Source of the DNA: Torymus aiolomorphi
Taxonomy: Eukaryota > Arthropoda > Insecta > Hymenoptera > Torymidae
NCBI GenBank assembly: GCA_036365515.1
Contig: CM070874.1
Coordinates: 116,001,735-116,065,734, forward strand
Direction: 5' to 3'
DNA: 64,000 nucleotides
Part shown: in pieces, positions 29,867-43,969 of the stretch
How the letters are laid out: every line of letters begins with the position of its first letter
Numbering within the stretch: the first letter of the stretch is position 1
Notes under the pieces: model-generated
Databases searched by the model: none
The model's input: the letters and a program-made list of their open reading frames with translations, nothing else
Told to the model about the DNA's origin: nothing
Position numbers and translations under genes: made by a program

Positions 29867-31866
29867 TTTACACCACGAGAACCGAATAATCATATTAAAG
29901 TTATGATTTTGAGGTTAGAGTGGTGTAAATTTATTTTATTAATTAGTTAATAATTTGATTATTTAATATTTCAAGTTAAAAGACTCCTCAAATACGATAA
30001 ATTATATATAGAATATTATTGATTGAAACCACAAATCAGTTATTCAAAACGAATCTTTCTTCTATTTTTATCAAATCTTCCTTTCTAAATTGGCTAGCCC
30101 ATTTTAAATACGACGCCAATAGCTGGGTACTTAAATATTAAAACAATACGCTCTACAATACTTCAGAATCAATATTTGCACGTTAAAAGAACGTCGATAA
30201 ACCGAACTACTCCCGGGCGAAGTTCCTCTTTTGCAAGAGCCGGTACTAAAAAATCAATTACGAAGCTCGTAAAAACAGGGCAAAAACATAACTCCGACGT
30301 AGCGAACTCTTAAATAATACAGCGGTAGATACATAACCGGGGGAGGCGGGGGCGAGTGCAAGATGCGCGCGCGTAACGAGAATACGCAGCAGCACGACAC
30401 GACAACGAACTCTGCGGAAAGAAGAGAGAGCTGCACGCTGCGGGGAATGGGGAGGGGGAAACAAGCGAAGAGAGCTGAATGTGAGCAAAAATACAAATCG
30501 AATCTTACCTTTACGAGGCTAGATTGCACACACGGTCTCTCCCTCTCTCGGCCGTAGCGGCAAATTGCGCGCACGCCACTGGCAGCGCTCCGGCGGGACA
30601 GAGGGAGAGGAGCTTTACGGCGCTGTCGCTCGGCCGTAAAAGACGTAATAACGCGTACGCGAGCAGAGGGAAGAAGAGAGGCGCGCGCGCTCGAGGGCTC
30701 GAAGAAAAACGGGGCGAAAGCCACTTCAGAGGAGAGGACTCGTACGCGCATTAGCATGCGCAACACACAGCGTCGTTTAAATGTGTATGAACGCGGGAAG
30801 GTTGCCGCGCGTATGTAGTCTTTAATTGTGCGCGCGGCTATCGTATTTACCGTGCGTGTACACCTCGGTGCGAATAACCTTTGACGATATTTATGCTGCA
30901 CGATGGGGATTTACAAATGGGAAAAGAAAATTATCATTTATGCGAGATGTTAATGGAGAACAGTCCGCGTTCTGTGTAAATGCACTGAAATTGGGTTTCA
31001 ATATTTTATTGATATAATTGAGATGTACAATTCAAAGTTATTTTGTTGCATTAAGCTTTATTGCATGTATACTCTCATGTATACGTTGGATAAATAAGTC
31101 ATTAAATCTTTTGCATTAATTGTAGAAAAAAGAATAATAAGAAGGTAAATTGTGAGGAAACGTTCGTTAAAATGCCTCCAGGGAAAATAATTAGCCATAT
31201 TTCGTAATAACATCTACATTCTTTCCAGATAAACACATTATTTTTTACTACTTCGCGTTCACTTGAACATTTATATAAACGTTGAATAAAGATAATGCAA
31301 AACTCAATCGAATACCTTCACAACAAAAACAACAACAACAACAAAATTGTTCATACTACCGATTTTGAAATCCCGCAGATTTCTTTGGAGAACAAATTAC
31401 CCGAGTCTTCTTCCCTTTGCAAAAAACAACGGCCTTGAGAAACTTCGCGTCACACTATATAATATATACTCGGTGGGCGCGAGCGCTAAAGCACATAATT
31501 CCCCGAAGCGAACGAAGGCAAAAAAAAAAGGCAGCTCCGAGGCGAGGCGAAGCCGCAGCTGCGCGACCGCGCGAGTCAATTGTAAACTCGGCGTTCGCGT
31601 AAGCTGGCTAGTCGTTCGCAGAGCGCGCGCGCACACGCCGGCAATATATGTAATTAACGTTCGCGTCGCCCGCACCCACACACGCGCACGGCCGGGCGTG
31701 CTTTTGAGCCCTTTGTCGGCGCGGTGGGCACAATTCCTCCCCCGCACCCTCCTCCCCTCTCCCGCCCCTTCGATCTGACTCGTTTACACGCGCTCGCGCG
31801 TCTCTCTTTCAGTCTACGTGCGCTCGCGCACAGTTGCGTTTATAACTTCGCTCGCGAACCGTTTAT

Positions 31867-31913
<47 letters not shown>

Positions 31914-34900
31914 TCGGTCTGCTTGTGCCCTCTCCACTCTGCTCGGAACGGTTCGCTCCTGTTCCCATGCCGTTCTCGCTGAATTTCGCGGCTTACGGAG
32001 AAGTTTTGTAATTTGAAAATCGGATGGAGTGATTTTCTGGAGTGGGAATTTTGCGTGAGAGAACAGTTTTCGAAATTAAAAGTTTGACGTTTGTGAAGCT
32101 GTTGTTAATTATGACTACCGGGGGATTTACGCGATTTTCACATTTCAAACGTCTTTATGGTTTCCAACTTTTATGGTATTTTAATAAGAGGTAAAAATAT
32201 GCCTATATATATGTAAATTTTATCTAAACATTTTAGCATCTTTTGAAGGATTAAAATAAAAGAATTCATTAGTGCTTGTGTTGAAATACACGACCGCTGC
32301 TTTCTTTACCGTTAATCTGCCGTAAAAGTCTGAAAAAATTCAAGACTCCAGGTACCTCATGGATTAACATAATCTATTAATTAAAAAAAAAACCTTTTTT
32401 ATAAAAAATTTGTGGCAGTCTAAACGTTAAGCTACACAAGTATTTTCTAATCATCTACCTTGTCAACTACAAACTTTTTTCAAACTTCAATTTATCATTG
32501 ATTGTATTATTTGAAATTTTATAATAATTTACAGAATAAATTTTATTTTATTTGTACAACATTCAATTAAGTATCGATTATATTTAGAATGTTAATTTAT
32601 GTTTAAGTTTATAGAGTGCTTAATTTAATTGACATAAATGTTAGTATTTTAAACTATTAAGATATATATTGGTTATTAAGATATAACGGTCGATTTCTAT
32701 CTTCAAGCATCAATTACATTAAGTCAATTACAAATTACAATTCTCTATAACTAAATATACTTTATATTGAGTGGAAAAAGCTGATAAACATTCAACTTTA
32801 TTTTTCCTTATAAAATACTCCTTGAACTTCAACCATTAAATCGCGTTATAATTGAAGGGGAATATATCGATGAAACAAAACTTTCTATTGATATGCTAAA
32901 AATGCATCTAATGAACATTAATCGAAACGGACTCGACAGAATGTAAAGTAAAAGGTTACATATTGCTAATGAAAAATAAAAGCAAAAAACAGTCATATAG
33001 TATATAATCGATCTTATTATTAATGAGAAAAATTTTATCGATAATGTAATTATGTAAAAGTATTATCATATTGATATCCGCATCAATTATGCTGATGTCA
33101 TTAATATTGTAGAGGAATGTGAGGAAAAATTGATGTGCGTTATTAAACCATTCAGATAAAGAGTTAATAATGATTTATCTATAATACTAAAGAAAATCAA
33201 TTTTTATGGAGCAGTTTATGCATTTTTTAATTTCATCTTACACTGCCATATAATTGTTAAAAAAAACGATGATTCATTTTTTGACGTTTCTCATCGAATG
33301 TAAATTTTAAATACTTACATTAGACGATAGAATTTCAAGTTTAAAGTATAGGGCATATGCATCCAAAATAATAAAATGTGTAAACGTTTAAGCTAAATAT
33401 GCGTTCAACTGAAACGTGTAAGTGTTTGACAATACCACAAAAATTACAGTATACATAATATGTAAAATAAATCGGCGTAGTCGCATCACAGACATTAGAT
33501 TTAACAAATGTTATGCACTTAATTCTTACGAATCTTTTCTTCCCATCATATAGCTGAATGATAGTAATAAAAGATATTACGTTTGAAAACGTTTTATGTA
33601 TGACGTCGCTTTATAAGTTTAACTAGGGAAGAAAAGAGTTACATACAATTTCAAGATTTTAAAATTTGGTGGTATCTTATAATTATTTCATTCTTATGAT
33701 TATTTTTTAAGAATATTAAGTTTTTTTTATTTAATGCCCTTTTTTATTCAATCTTTTTTAATCTATACTCTGCATTATTAGCATTATATAAAAAATAAAT
33801 ATTTAACGAAAAAATTTAAGGAAGAGAAGAGAAGCTACTTAACGTTGCAAAGTTTGCTTTACATGTCGTTTGTAATGCAGTAATGTCGAGACTTATAAGT
33901 CAGAAAAATAATATAGTTTTGACGTAATTAATTCATTGTGAATGAATTGGCGTGCGTCAATTAACTTTCCTTTCCTTCATTGACTTTTCAATAATATACA
34001 TGTTAACATCTGAAAAGTATGTAAAATAATAAATTGTTATTATATATATTCGATAAAATGTAAGTTACTAATGCATTCCCTTTAAGCGGAAGTATTAACG
34101 TTACAGTGATAAATCATATACTATATTTTACATGAAAGTTAAATTACCTTTTCGTATATCATTTATTGTTATTGATTCTTTTCGGTGATTAACATTATTA
34201 CGTGTGTTTACTCATAATCTCAGTTATTGAAGTGTATTAGAGTCCTTCTATAATGTCCTTCTATTTCATAAGAGTTAATATGATTTTTTCATAAGAATAA
34301 AATTTAATATAGAAAATATATAGTTATTGAGCGAAATATACTGAAAGTTCAAATATTTATGATAACGGTTAAATCTTCCGGAATATTCAAAATAAATAAG
34401 CTTTGTAATTCAAATTTGTTCAGCACGAAAAAATATACTGATGCTACAAGCTTCACGCTGTGTGCATTATACCCTGTACCATTTATCAGTGATATATATA
34501 TATATATATATACTGGCGTGCGTTTCTAATATTTGCACACGCCAAGCAACGAACGAATTATTTTTCATTTTCAAAACTGCTATCTATGTTGCAAAATTTG
34601 TATTGATTATTTATTTTCTTTCATATTATATGGAATGAATCAATTTACGTAATCGGAAAATAAATTATCTCTACGGCGTCTTTTATGTGTAAAAAATTGT
34701 AAGAATGTTTTATATGTCTATACATAATTATAGATTACGGATTTCGAAAAAATATTATAAACTATGTTATTTTTGACAATGTCAATAAGTATTAGCTGAT
34801 ACTTCGATATTATTTAACAATTATAAAAAGTAATTCAGTTGCGCCTAGACATTGAATGAAATATAAAGTAAAATTTTTAGAAAAGAATCGATACTTAAAA

Positions 34901-37900
34901 ATTGATCTAAGTTATAATATTAAAGTGCTTGTTGTAAACAAGAAAAAATATAATTAATTCAATAAGCAACAACATTGAACAAAAACAAATAAAAAAAATA
35001 AATGTAAAAATAAATTCGTGTTATGAATAAAAATGTAAAACTCGAAAGTAAAATAGGATCTTTTTCAGATCAAAAAAATATAGAATTTCATTTCTAAGAG
35101 TAGCTGGTTAGCTGTTTTAGGAAATAATTGAGATAGATGATGAATACAAATTTTATTTTATAATAATAAAAAGAGTATATTATCGGTTTACTAGTTATTT
35201 TTCAAACTTTTACCAATTGAAACAAGTCCACGTTAACTTAAAAAATTTAAGTTATTCCATCTGACACTAACCACTTGGCAAGATGAACATTAGCTTCATC
35301 ATTTTTTATACATAGAAGGTGATTACCATTAGAGTCTTTATATCTAACTTAAACAATTTAATTTCATATATTTGATTCTTAATTCCATAAATATTTTTTT
35401 TAAATAATCATTTGAAGTTGTACCAGATCTTTATTCAATTCTATAAGGTAAAGGCCTTCAATATGGCCCATCTGATTTGAAAGTGGCATAAAAAATAAAC
35501 AAACTATAATTCTAATATCTTATATGTGTTGAGCTATACACGATTCAGCCAAGAATAATATATTGTAGTTTCAAAGTGATCGCATGGCATCATTAATTAA
35601 AAATTTATATTAAAAGAATTAAATCTAGATTCCCAAAATTGCCTTCTAATGTGAACCCATCTTGAAAACTATTAAAAAAACAATAGAAAACATACATTTA
35701 ATTATGCAAACGTTTCTGTTCTCCAACAAATGTACAATGCAAAACTTGCATTTTTACAATTTACATTTTTTTACATAAAAATAATTATTAATAGTATAGT
35801 TTCCACGGATATTTTGTTAGTTATAACAAAATGTAATTCACTTTATTCCCGTCTCCACTGTATTGGCTACTTTATAGACTGAAAAGCGGGTCACAAGTCG
35901 CGTCTGAGTTCCTCTTTCAAATTAGCGGAAATAAAGAAATATAGTGTAATTTTCTACGTTTATTTATGGTGAATTCGGTTAAAACTAACAAAATTATAAC
36001 ACATAAATACAAAATAACTTTTAAAGTCGATAAAGTGGTCATAGTGGAGCTGGGAATACAGTACTGTATATAACCCGGGAGTAAAGTCTATCATTCCCTT
36101 GGGTGATCACTGCCCTGATGATATATATAATAGTATATAATGTACTATTATTCACAAGATGAGCAAAATAATTTTTTATGGATAAAACAATATATACTTA
36201 ACCCATTGTTGACCATTTTTATCATTTTTATAATAGGTCATCCATATTTGAAACTAACTTTTAACTTTTTACTCAGATATTCAAAGAGTTTTCATTTGTT
36301 ACGTAATTGATTCGACTTATTTTATATTACCTAGTTACAGCCAATCAATTTCGGCTGCTTGAAAACTTTTGAGTTTCTCAAAACAGATACGTAATCGCCT
36401 CTCCTGCCTCGAGTATCTGATGAATGGTCATGAACACATGCAGTAACTTTCTTAGATACTAAATGTACTTAATGAAATGGATTTCAATAGATGATGCCAA
36501 GTAGATTGCGAAATATCGCGATGGGCCATATTACGTGCTAAGCAATATTTAGAAACTTTACACTAAAAATATCACTTCTAATACTTCATTTGTATTAAAG
36601 AATATTCAATATCTCTTAAATTTATTTGATGATTCACAATGTCTGGTCTAATTAATTATATTGATTGGTATTTCTAAAAAAATCATCTTTCTAATAAAAA
36701 CAAATGTTTTATACTTATAATTATGTATTTAAATTCGTAAGAAGACTGATCATATTTTTATTTATGAAATTCGTAAATATTTTAGAAAAACAAAGTAACA
36801 AATCGAATTCAATCGAAAATATCTGTTTAAGCGCCTTATAAAAATTATATTACCAACATATGAATGCGTGTAAAAAAGGCACGAGGATTTCTAGCGAATT
36901 GGTTCTGTCTATCCGATACCTCGTCGTACATTTTGTGCACCTGTATGTATAGGCGTGCACCTCGAATGCAAGTAGCGTGTGCATATATACGTACATCGCT
37001 CGCTTACGAATACATGCGCATATAGTCATACCCAAATTCACACTTACGTTGTGATTTGCTCGCATGCACACTCCTCCATGTACATATACAGCAAATGCTC
37101 GCACACGAATAGACCGACACGGATACATACACATGCGCATGACTCTGACAGACAGAGATGAAAATAGGGGATGACAATCAACGCGTGCAAATATCCGAAG
37201 AAATGGGTTGTAAATAATGACAAACCATTGTATTGTGCTAATCATAGTTTCTAGTTATCTAATGTTATTGACAGCTTATCGAGTACCGGCGATATTGTAT
37301 AAATGTTCATGTGTATTTAATACGTTTGTATATATAACGATACGTTTTCAATAAATATTCGATGCTTGGAATGATGTTTGTTTTTTTTCTTTCACCATCT
37401 GTTCACAGGTTTCATCGTATTCTCTGAAAAACTGGCAGAATATCAATGTTAGCATAGTTACAATTTTTATGATCTTATTTAAATCGATTTCTTTACTTTA
37501 TAAATTGCTAAATACCATTTTCACTTGAAAACCTAATATCTCCATAATATTGATATAGTTTTTATTAACAGTATTTTTTCAATACAATGCTTATTGAATA
37601 AAAAGCTGAAATTTTTAAAAGTAAATTGTAAAATAAATTGATTAAATTCTTCGGCTCCTATTTTAACCACTTCCCATGTACTATTTTTCCTCGTAGACTA
37701 TCGAAATTAATGTTTACCCAATTTCACATCTTTTTTCTTTCGCCGTGATTCTCCACTTTTACCTCATTAACCCGCTGCTCGGCTGCAAACACACACAAAA
37801 AAAACCCCAGCCATTCGCCTCGAAAGCATAGCCGCTAAGTGCCGTACAAAATGGCTTTGGTCATTACACCACTCTGAGAGGGAAAAAAATCACCAAGTCG

Positions 37901-40090
37901 AAAATAACCCCTTCGATTTTCACTTATTACGCTTATCGTGCCTATTCTACTCCAAACACACGCGCGCGTACACATTAGAGCGTAGCTTGGAAAGTTGGCA
38001 ATCATCGGGCGCGTCGCACGCTTTATCCCGCCACGCAATCTGTATTCCCTTCGCAGCGCAGGCGCAACGACAAGCGTTTAATTCCTCTCGTATATACACA
38101 CACGTAGATATAGAAGAGGAAGGGTTCCCGCTAACGAGGCGTTTCAGGGAGTCAGCCCATTACGTTGATGTTCAACTCGATATCGCGGCAGTCTCTCTCT
38201 GTCTCTCTCGCTCTCTCTCTCTCTCTTCCTCTCCTTCTTCCCGGCACGCTAGCAAGGCTTCCTGGAAACACGTTCATAAAAGTTCGCACTCACTCTCGTT
38301 GCTTCCCCCTCTTACATTTTGCCGTTAAAACGACGCTATTTGACGTATTTTTTATAGGTATACGGAAAAGAGAGGAAGAGCAGGAGCTGCGTAGTCCCAA
38401 GTAGGGCTTAAAGCTCACTTTCAGCCTTGCGCGCAAGCGCAAGAGAGAGCGAGAGAGAGAGAGAGGGAGCGAATGGTTCTTTGCCGAGGTATCATTTGTA
38501 GAAAATTCTACAAAACATATAAATTGGCCTTCTTTTGAGAGCAGCTGCAAATTCTTTAAAATTCTTTTATTTTACGGCCGTTTTTATTTTTAGGTGCTTT
38601 GTGTGTTATACTCGTGGGGATTCTGGAATCCCAGTTTAAATCCTCGGCCAAGTGTTTGAATTTTTTATGCAAGTTTTAAAACTGTTTAGATAAAAGTTTT
38701 ACCTGTAATGTCATATTTTGTAACCATTAAGACTTTATTTTTTATTGAATTCCATCCTTGTGACACTTTATACTAATATAATTTCAACGTATTTATTAAT
38801 GTTTAAGAAATTTGCAAAAATCAGCTTATGTTTGAAATATTTTTACTTATTAATAACTTTATTTGTCAGCATCATGAATCACAAAATAACTTCGTACTTA
38901 TTTATTTCTATATCAATTTGATTTTATGTCATAACACGTTATTTTTGTCAGAAATCGAATTTTACTGAGGAAAAAAAATATTTATATGAATTTATAGTCA
39001 ACATTTGATTCTTTTAGTCAATATATTCTCAAGTAATTCAAGTAATTATTGGCTTATAAAAGGAGTAAGTATATTGAATAGAACGCAATTATTTCAGTTT
39101 CTTGTAAGCGGCGCCACACTGTATATAAATCATATAAAGAAGTTGACGACCGGACTCAAAACTGCGTAATCAACAGGTGAATTTTTAATTCGATGATAAA
39201 ATATTTCTTTATACTTTATGTATATATTTCACCCTTTATGTTAATTTTGATTTTAAATTTATTAATAATTTCAACTTACTAAATACTAATGAAAATCTAA
39301 ATTTATAATTAGTACTTGACATTTTTTAATATATTAATTCTCATCAGGTCATTTACTCATATATTTAAATCGGCATTTAATATGTACTATCTACACTGTG
39401 ATTTAAATATATAATCATTAGATTATATATTTAAAGGAACAAAATGAGACCTTGATAATTAAAATCGGTTAAGAAATAAGAAAGATAGGGATTTTTTATT
39501 AATAATTGTTGGTGCTGTTTCTAAAATACCGATATTTTGTTCAAAAAAGTTATTTTAGTTATGTTAAATACACTATATTCATAGTATTAGTGTATTATTA
39601 TTAGATTAAACTATAATTATTAGTAACTATGGTTTTTTTAATCTTAGGTAACCTTTTCATTTAGCACTGATTTGACTGGGAATCCCCGTGAAAAAACCAC
39701 CTTAATGTCTGCTTAACTGTTACTGTTCGTCCCTTGCATGGACGAAGTCGGGCGGTATGTTCGGGATTGTAGTACCGCAAGTGTCCGCTAGATGGCAAGC
39801 GCCAACGCAATACCCGCAATGAAAAACATCACGCCGAGTGTATGAGTAAAGGCACGCGACTTGTACTCGGCCTTACACATTATTACCCCATATTTGCATT
39901 GCTTACATACTTTTACTGCTTTACTTATAATATGAGAAGCTCTCGTATTATTTACTGTTCCCATTCGCTTACTTTACGCGAATATACATTACACATTTGC
40001 CTACATTAATTGCCTACACTTTGTAAGGGTTCATAGGATAGGGGAGGGAAATCTAGGTTAAGAATCACCTTGGTGCAATGGTGACTTACA
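29867..40090. other. 10-kb stretch with no supported gene
   Basis: Mostly AT-rich. CpG-rich patches lie at about 30250-30800, 31450-31990 (with (CT)n at 31869-31915), 36880-37180 and 37730-38500. Frames as long as 215 codons (30254-30901, minus) are Arg/Ser/Leu-rich with no domain and coincide with these patches, so they are judged chance ORFs. A (TA)n run lies near 34492-34511. No RNA gene, splice pattern or transposase was recognised. Confidence 0.55.
31869..31915. repeat. (CT)n microsatellite
   Basis: CT tract with one GT interruption, at the edge of a CpG-rich patch. Confidence 0.9.
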
Positions 40091-40099
40091 ATTAGCCAC

Positions 40100-41410
40100 A
40101 TTTGTACTTCAATGTACAATTAATATTGAAAACGCTGGTGGTTATGCCGATGTGATTATATGTGATGGAGCAACGAATAATCGCAAGATGTGGGACAAAT
40201 TTGGAATATCTGGAAAAATAAAAAATACTCACAAGGAGAGTGCACACCCTCCGGGAAACGGAATTCAGCGGATATTTGAGAGTCGATTTCTGGTATCTAG
40301 AAATGAAGCTCAATGTTTCTAATTCTATCTCATAGGCCCTTTTTCTTGAGATATGGGCAATCTAATCTCAAATATCCTGTATTTCGTTAAAAAATGATGT
40401 CTTTTCTATTGACTGTTACATTGCAAGTATTCATGATACGAAAACGAGCAAAAAAGATTATAAAAATAGACAGCAAAAACTAAAATTTAACCTTGTATTT
40501 GTTTGAAAAATATTAATCTTTCAGAAAATTATAAGCAATCAATGATAGCGTGAAAAATGGTTAAGAATACGATCCATTGAATCGCTTAAAAGAAAGACAA
40601 ATTTTGACCATTTTCTTACACTATCTTTGATGCTTATAATGTCCTGAAAAATCAATATTTTTCAAACATCAGAGCTTACATTTTAGCTTTTATGGTCTAT
40701 TTTTATAATCTTTTTTGCTCGTTTTCGTATCATAAAAACTTGCAATGTAACAGTCAATAGAAGAGATCTCATATTTTAACGGAATTGAGGATATTTGAAA
40801 TTAGATTGTCCATACCTCAAGAAAAAGGGCCTATGAGATTGAATTAGAAACACTGAGCTTCATTTCTAGATACCAGAAATCTATTCTCAAATGCTCGCTG
40901 AAATCTGTTTCCCGGAGGGTGTGTACTCTCCTTCTCAGTATAAGTTTGATAATCCTAGTGATGCACATAGAAAAATCAGAGTATTTTCAGATGCTCCACA
41001 TTTAATTAAATGCATCAGAAATAGACTTAGGACATATGACTTAAAGATAACAAAAATCTTAGTGAATTACAATTTTTTTACATTTCATAAGTTTTACATA
41101 AAAAATTGATTAAAAATAGATTAAAAATCATTATGTTAAGGGAAACATTATATAATGAAGATAGTAAACATGATTTAAGAGTATGTTATAAGTTAACAAA
41201 AAGCCATATATTTCCCACTAATATTCTAAAAATGCGAGTATTTTGAGCCACTCAAGTATGTGCGCACTTAATTTTATTGATATTTTTTTGTTCATATAAA
41301 GTTATAATTATGAATTTTTTAGATTTTTAGTAATAGTGTTGCTGATGAATTAGAATATTATAAATCAAGAGGGCTGCAAGGATTAACAGATTCTAATAGA
41401 ACATACATGT
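40100..41410 (+). pseudogene. P-element/THAP9-type transposase fragment, broken by a MITE
   Basis: Three translated pieces in order match the middle of P-element-family (THAP9-like) transposases. First, GGYADVIICDGATNNRKMW and then FGISGK (about 40130-40220). Second, after the insert, FDNPSDAHRKIRVFSDAPHL and IKCIRNRL (about 40945-41025). Third, LRVCYKLTKSHIFPTNILKM and ATQV, then NSVADELEYYKSRGL (about 41175-41380). The family cuts and pastes DNA; the CDGA and SDAPHLIKC blocks belong to its catalytic core. Stops and frame changes (for example after LKMRVF) and missing N- and C-terminal parts show it is dead. A 712-bp MITE sits between the first two pieces. Confidence 0.75.
40227..40938. mobile_element. 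712-bp palindromic MITE inside transposase pseudogene
   Basis: Starts ACTCACAAGGAGAGTGCACA and ends TGTACTCTCCTTCTCAGT, which are inverted repeats. The inversion continues inward for hundreds of bases (for example GATTTCTGGTATCTAGAAAT near the left end and ATTTCTAGATACCAGAAATC near the right), so the whole element can fold. No ORF of note. The two flanks rejoin into a continuous P-type transposase reading, which confirms an insertion. Confidence 0.85.
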
Positions 41411-41678
41411 AGAAACAAACTTTTTTCCGCGAGTCGTCCTTCTTTTCGTCCGAGCGCGGCAAGTCGTGCCTTTTTTCGTCCAAGCGCATCGAGTGGTGCT
41501 TTTTTTCGTCGGAGCGCTGCGAGTTATGCTTCTTTTCATCCGAGTGCATCGAGTTGTGCTTTTTCTCGTCAGAGATTTTGAGGTGTGCTAGTCTTTGACA
41601 AAAGTTTTGAACTGTGCTAGTCTTCATAAAGAGGGCGCGCACTGTGCTTTTCTTCGAAGGTGGCGTCGATATCGCCAT
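41358..41678 (-). other. 30-bp minisatellite forming an open frame with SDEKKHNSMH-type repeats
   Basis: A 106-codon frame on the minus strand contains five consecutive 10-residue units (SDEKKHNSMH, SDEKKHNSQR, SDEKKHHSMR, LDEKRHDLPR, SDEKKDDSRK) at 41573-41424. Two or three more diverged units extend to about 41665. The last part runs antisense to the transposase pseudogene. The frame survives because the unit is a multiple of three; there is no independent sign of expression. The peptide is highly charged and matches no family I know. Confidence 0.5.
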
Positions 41679-42446
41679 AAAACATCATTTTTTGTCTCGA
41701 AATTTTTTTTTTCAACTTTACTTTCTCTATAAGGAAGCTATATATTGGCAATATAAAAAATAAAGTATAAACAAAATGTGTAAAAATATTAGATATTAAT
41801 TAATTTATTTGAAGAAAGAACGTAATAAAAAGTTTCCTTTTTAATGATAATACACGATGAATTTGGATGAATGAGTTCTTTAAGAAAGCATTCTGCTAAA
41901 GTAGTTAACAGCGGTTTTTTCTTTACCAAGTCAATGATCCTATTTTTTTCAAGTCTCTTGTCTTATCTTTGGCATTCTCATTCCCTCTCTCCACTCATTT
42001 CTTTTTATCTTTCTTTCAATGTACATAATTTATTCTTAGAAAATAACTACTAGTTTTCATTTGATATAAGTAACAGTTCAAGGAGACAGTAAGTTAAAAA
42101 GATTAAACAGAAATACATTTTTTGTTATTTACTCACTGTACTTGAAATCCAAAAACATAAGAGAGGCCTTCTAACAATTTTTTTGTGCGTAGTAATAAGA
42201 TTCCATCTACGAACCGACTTAACGTATGGAATATTCGTGGCATCGTTTGAAAGCCTATCAAAGAGCATAAATATCTGAAAGGAGCTTAACGAAAACTTCA
42301 CACGCACTTACGCGCAGACACAGTTGATTTATTGCTGACGCGCAAAGCAATTCTTCCCCACGATAATCCTAGTGCGCGAAACGGCCTTACGACGAGATAT
42401 TCGTGGATCTCGTATTAATCCAATGTGTATATGCGTAAGGAGATCA

Positions 42447-42452
<6 letters not shown>

Positions 42453-42485
<33 letters not shown>
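42453..42485. repeat. (GA)n microsatellite
   Basis: GA dinucleotide tract of about 33 bp. Confidence 0.9.
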
Positions 42486-42490
<5 letters not shown>

Positions 42491-43210
42491 CGTGTACCCA
42501 ATACATAAATTCTCTCGTTAACTCCTTGAACTCGGCGATCTGCACTGGCTCGGATCATAGAATAAGGAACGATAGAGAGAGAAAAGAAATATAACAATGC
42601 AAAGGTGGTGAGCGATAAAGAAAGAAAGTTATAGGATGAATATATACAGTTTGTAATGCTGAACATGATCTTGCAAGATTACTAGATATAGATACGATTT
42701 ATTACAAAATAAGTTAAGAATCACATTCATCTTGTGGTATTTAAGAAACTATTATGATATAAAATTGCACAAGAATTGAAAAATAAACAATATTTATATA
42801 TATTATAAAATGGTTATAAGTATAAAGAAATATATTACCCGCTAAGCTATCAACAAGGAATACTTCAATAGTACAATATTTGAAATGTTTGTCACCCATA
42901 AAAGGCAGTATATATGATAGAATTATAATAAATTTCAAGAAACAACTTTATTTATTGTTTACACCACAAAAATTTCATTTAAACTGCTACTTGAGATGAG
43001 CTAAAATTGACATTGTTTTTGAAAAAAATACAAGATAGTTATTGTGAATTTTGTAAAAAAAAAAAAAGAAAAAAATCGAAAAAATAATTAGAAATTGTCT
43101 ACAGCTGCGATGGTTTTCATTTTATAGTAATAATATCCAATATTTAGAAGAGGAGAGAAAGATGGACATCAGACGTACCAATTTGATAGACGACTCAAGT
43201 ATATTAAAAA

Positions 43211-43251
43211 GCCGACATTTCGAGAGTATTTTTAACTCCCCTCTTCAGGGC
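43211..43251 (-). ncRNA. Hammerhead-ribozyme-like core of a Penelope-type relic (copy B)
   Basis: On the minus strand: GCC, CTGAAGAG (43248-43241), G-rich stem II (GGGAGT / ACTCTC, six pairs with one wobble, loop TAAAAAT), GAAATGTC (43221-43214), GGC. GCC and GGC form a 3-bp stem I. As in the other copies, one extra G lies between CTGAAGA and stem II. The relic ends six bases before a MITE copy. Activity is not shown. Confidence 0.55.
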
Positions 43252-43256
43252 AATAT

Positions 43257-43969
43257 ACTTACAAGGAGAGTGCACACCCCCCGGGAAACGGATTTTCGTG
43301 GGATTTGAGAGTCAGTTTCTGGTATCTAAAAATGAAGCCCAGTGCTCACATTTCCGTCAAATCGGCCCTTTTTCTTGAGATATGGGCAATCTCATCTCAA
43401 ATATCCTTTATTTCGCTAAAAAATTGTCTCTCCTATTGACTGTCACATTGCAAGTATTTAAGATACGGAAACGAGCAACAAAGATTACAAAAGTAGATAG
43501 TAATAGATCAAATTTAAGACCCAATTCGTTAAAAAATATTGATTTTTCAGGAAATTATAAGTAATCAAAGATAGCGTAAGAAAATGGTTAAAAATACAAT
43601 TCATTAATTCACTTAAAATGAAGACAAATTTTTAATCATTTTCTCACGCTATCATTGATTGCTTATAATTTCCTTAAAAATCAATATTTTTTAAACAAAC
43701 CAGAGATTAAATTTCAGCTTTTACTATCTACTTTTATAATCTTTTTTCTCGTTTTCATATCTTAAATACTTGCAATGTGATGGTCAAAAGAAGAGATAAA
43801 ATTTATGAGCGAAATAGAGGATATTTGAGATGAGATTGCCCATATCTCAAGAAAAAGGGCCGATTTGACGGAAATGTGACCACTGGGCTTCATTTTTAGA
43901 TACTAGAAATCAATTCTCAAATGCCCGCGAAAATCCGTTTCCTTGAGGGTGTGCACTTTCCTTGTTAGT
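43257..43969. mobile_element. 713-bp palindromic MITE, second copy of the family
   Basis: Starts ACTTACAAGGAGAGTGCACA and ends TGCACTTTCCTTGTTAGT, the same family and almost the same length as the element at 40227-40938. Long inverted arms include ATTTGAGA and GATTGCCCATATCTCAAGAA with its complement. No transposase ORF. The left end adjoins a Penelope-type relic. Confidence 0.85.

Noticed and set aside
30254..30901. 215-codon minus strand ORF
   Set aside because: Arg/Ser/Leu-rich, in a CpG-rich patch where stop codons are rare by composition; no recognisable family.
36100..36126. CCTGATGA string as another hammerhead core
   Set aside because: No GAAA partner with a pairing stem II follows on that strand.
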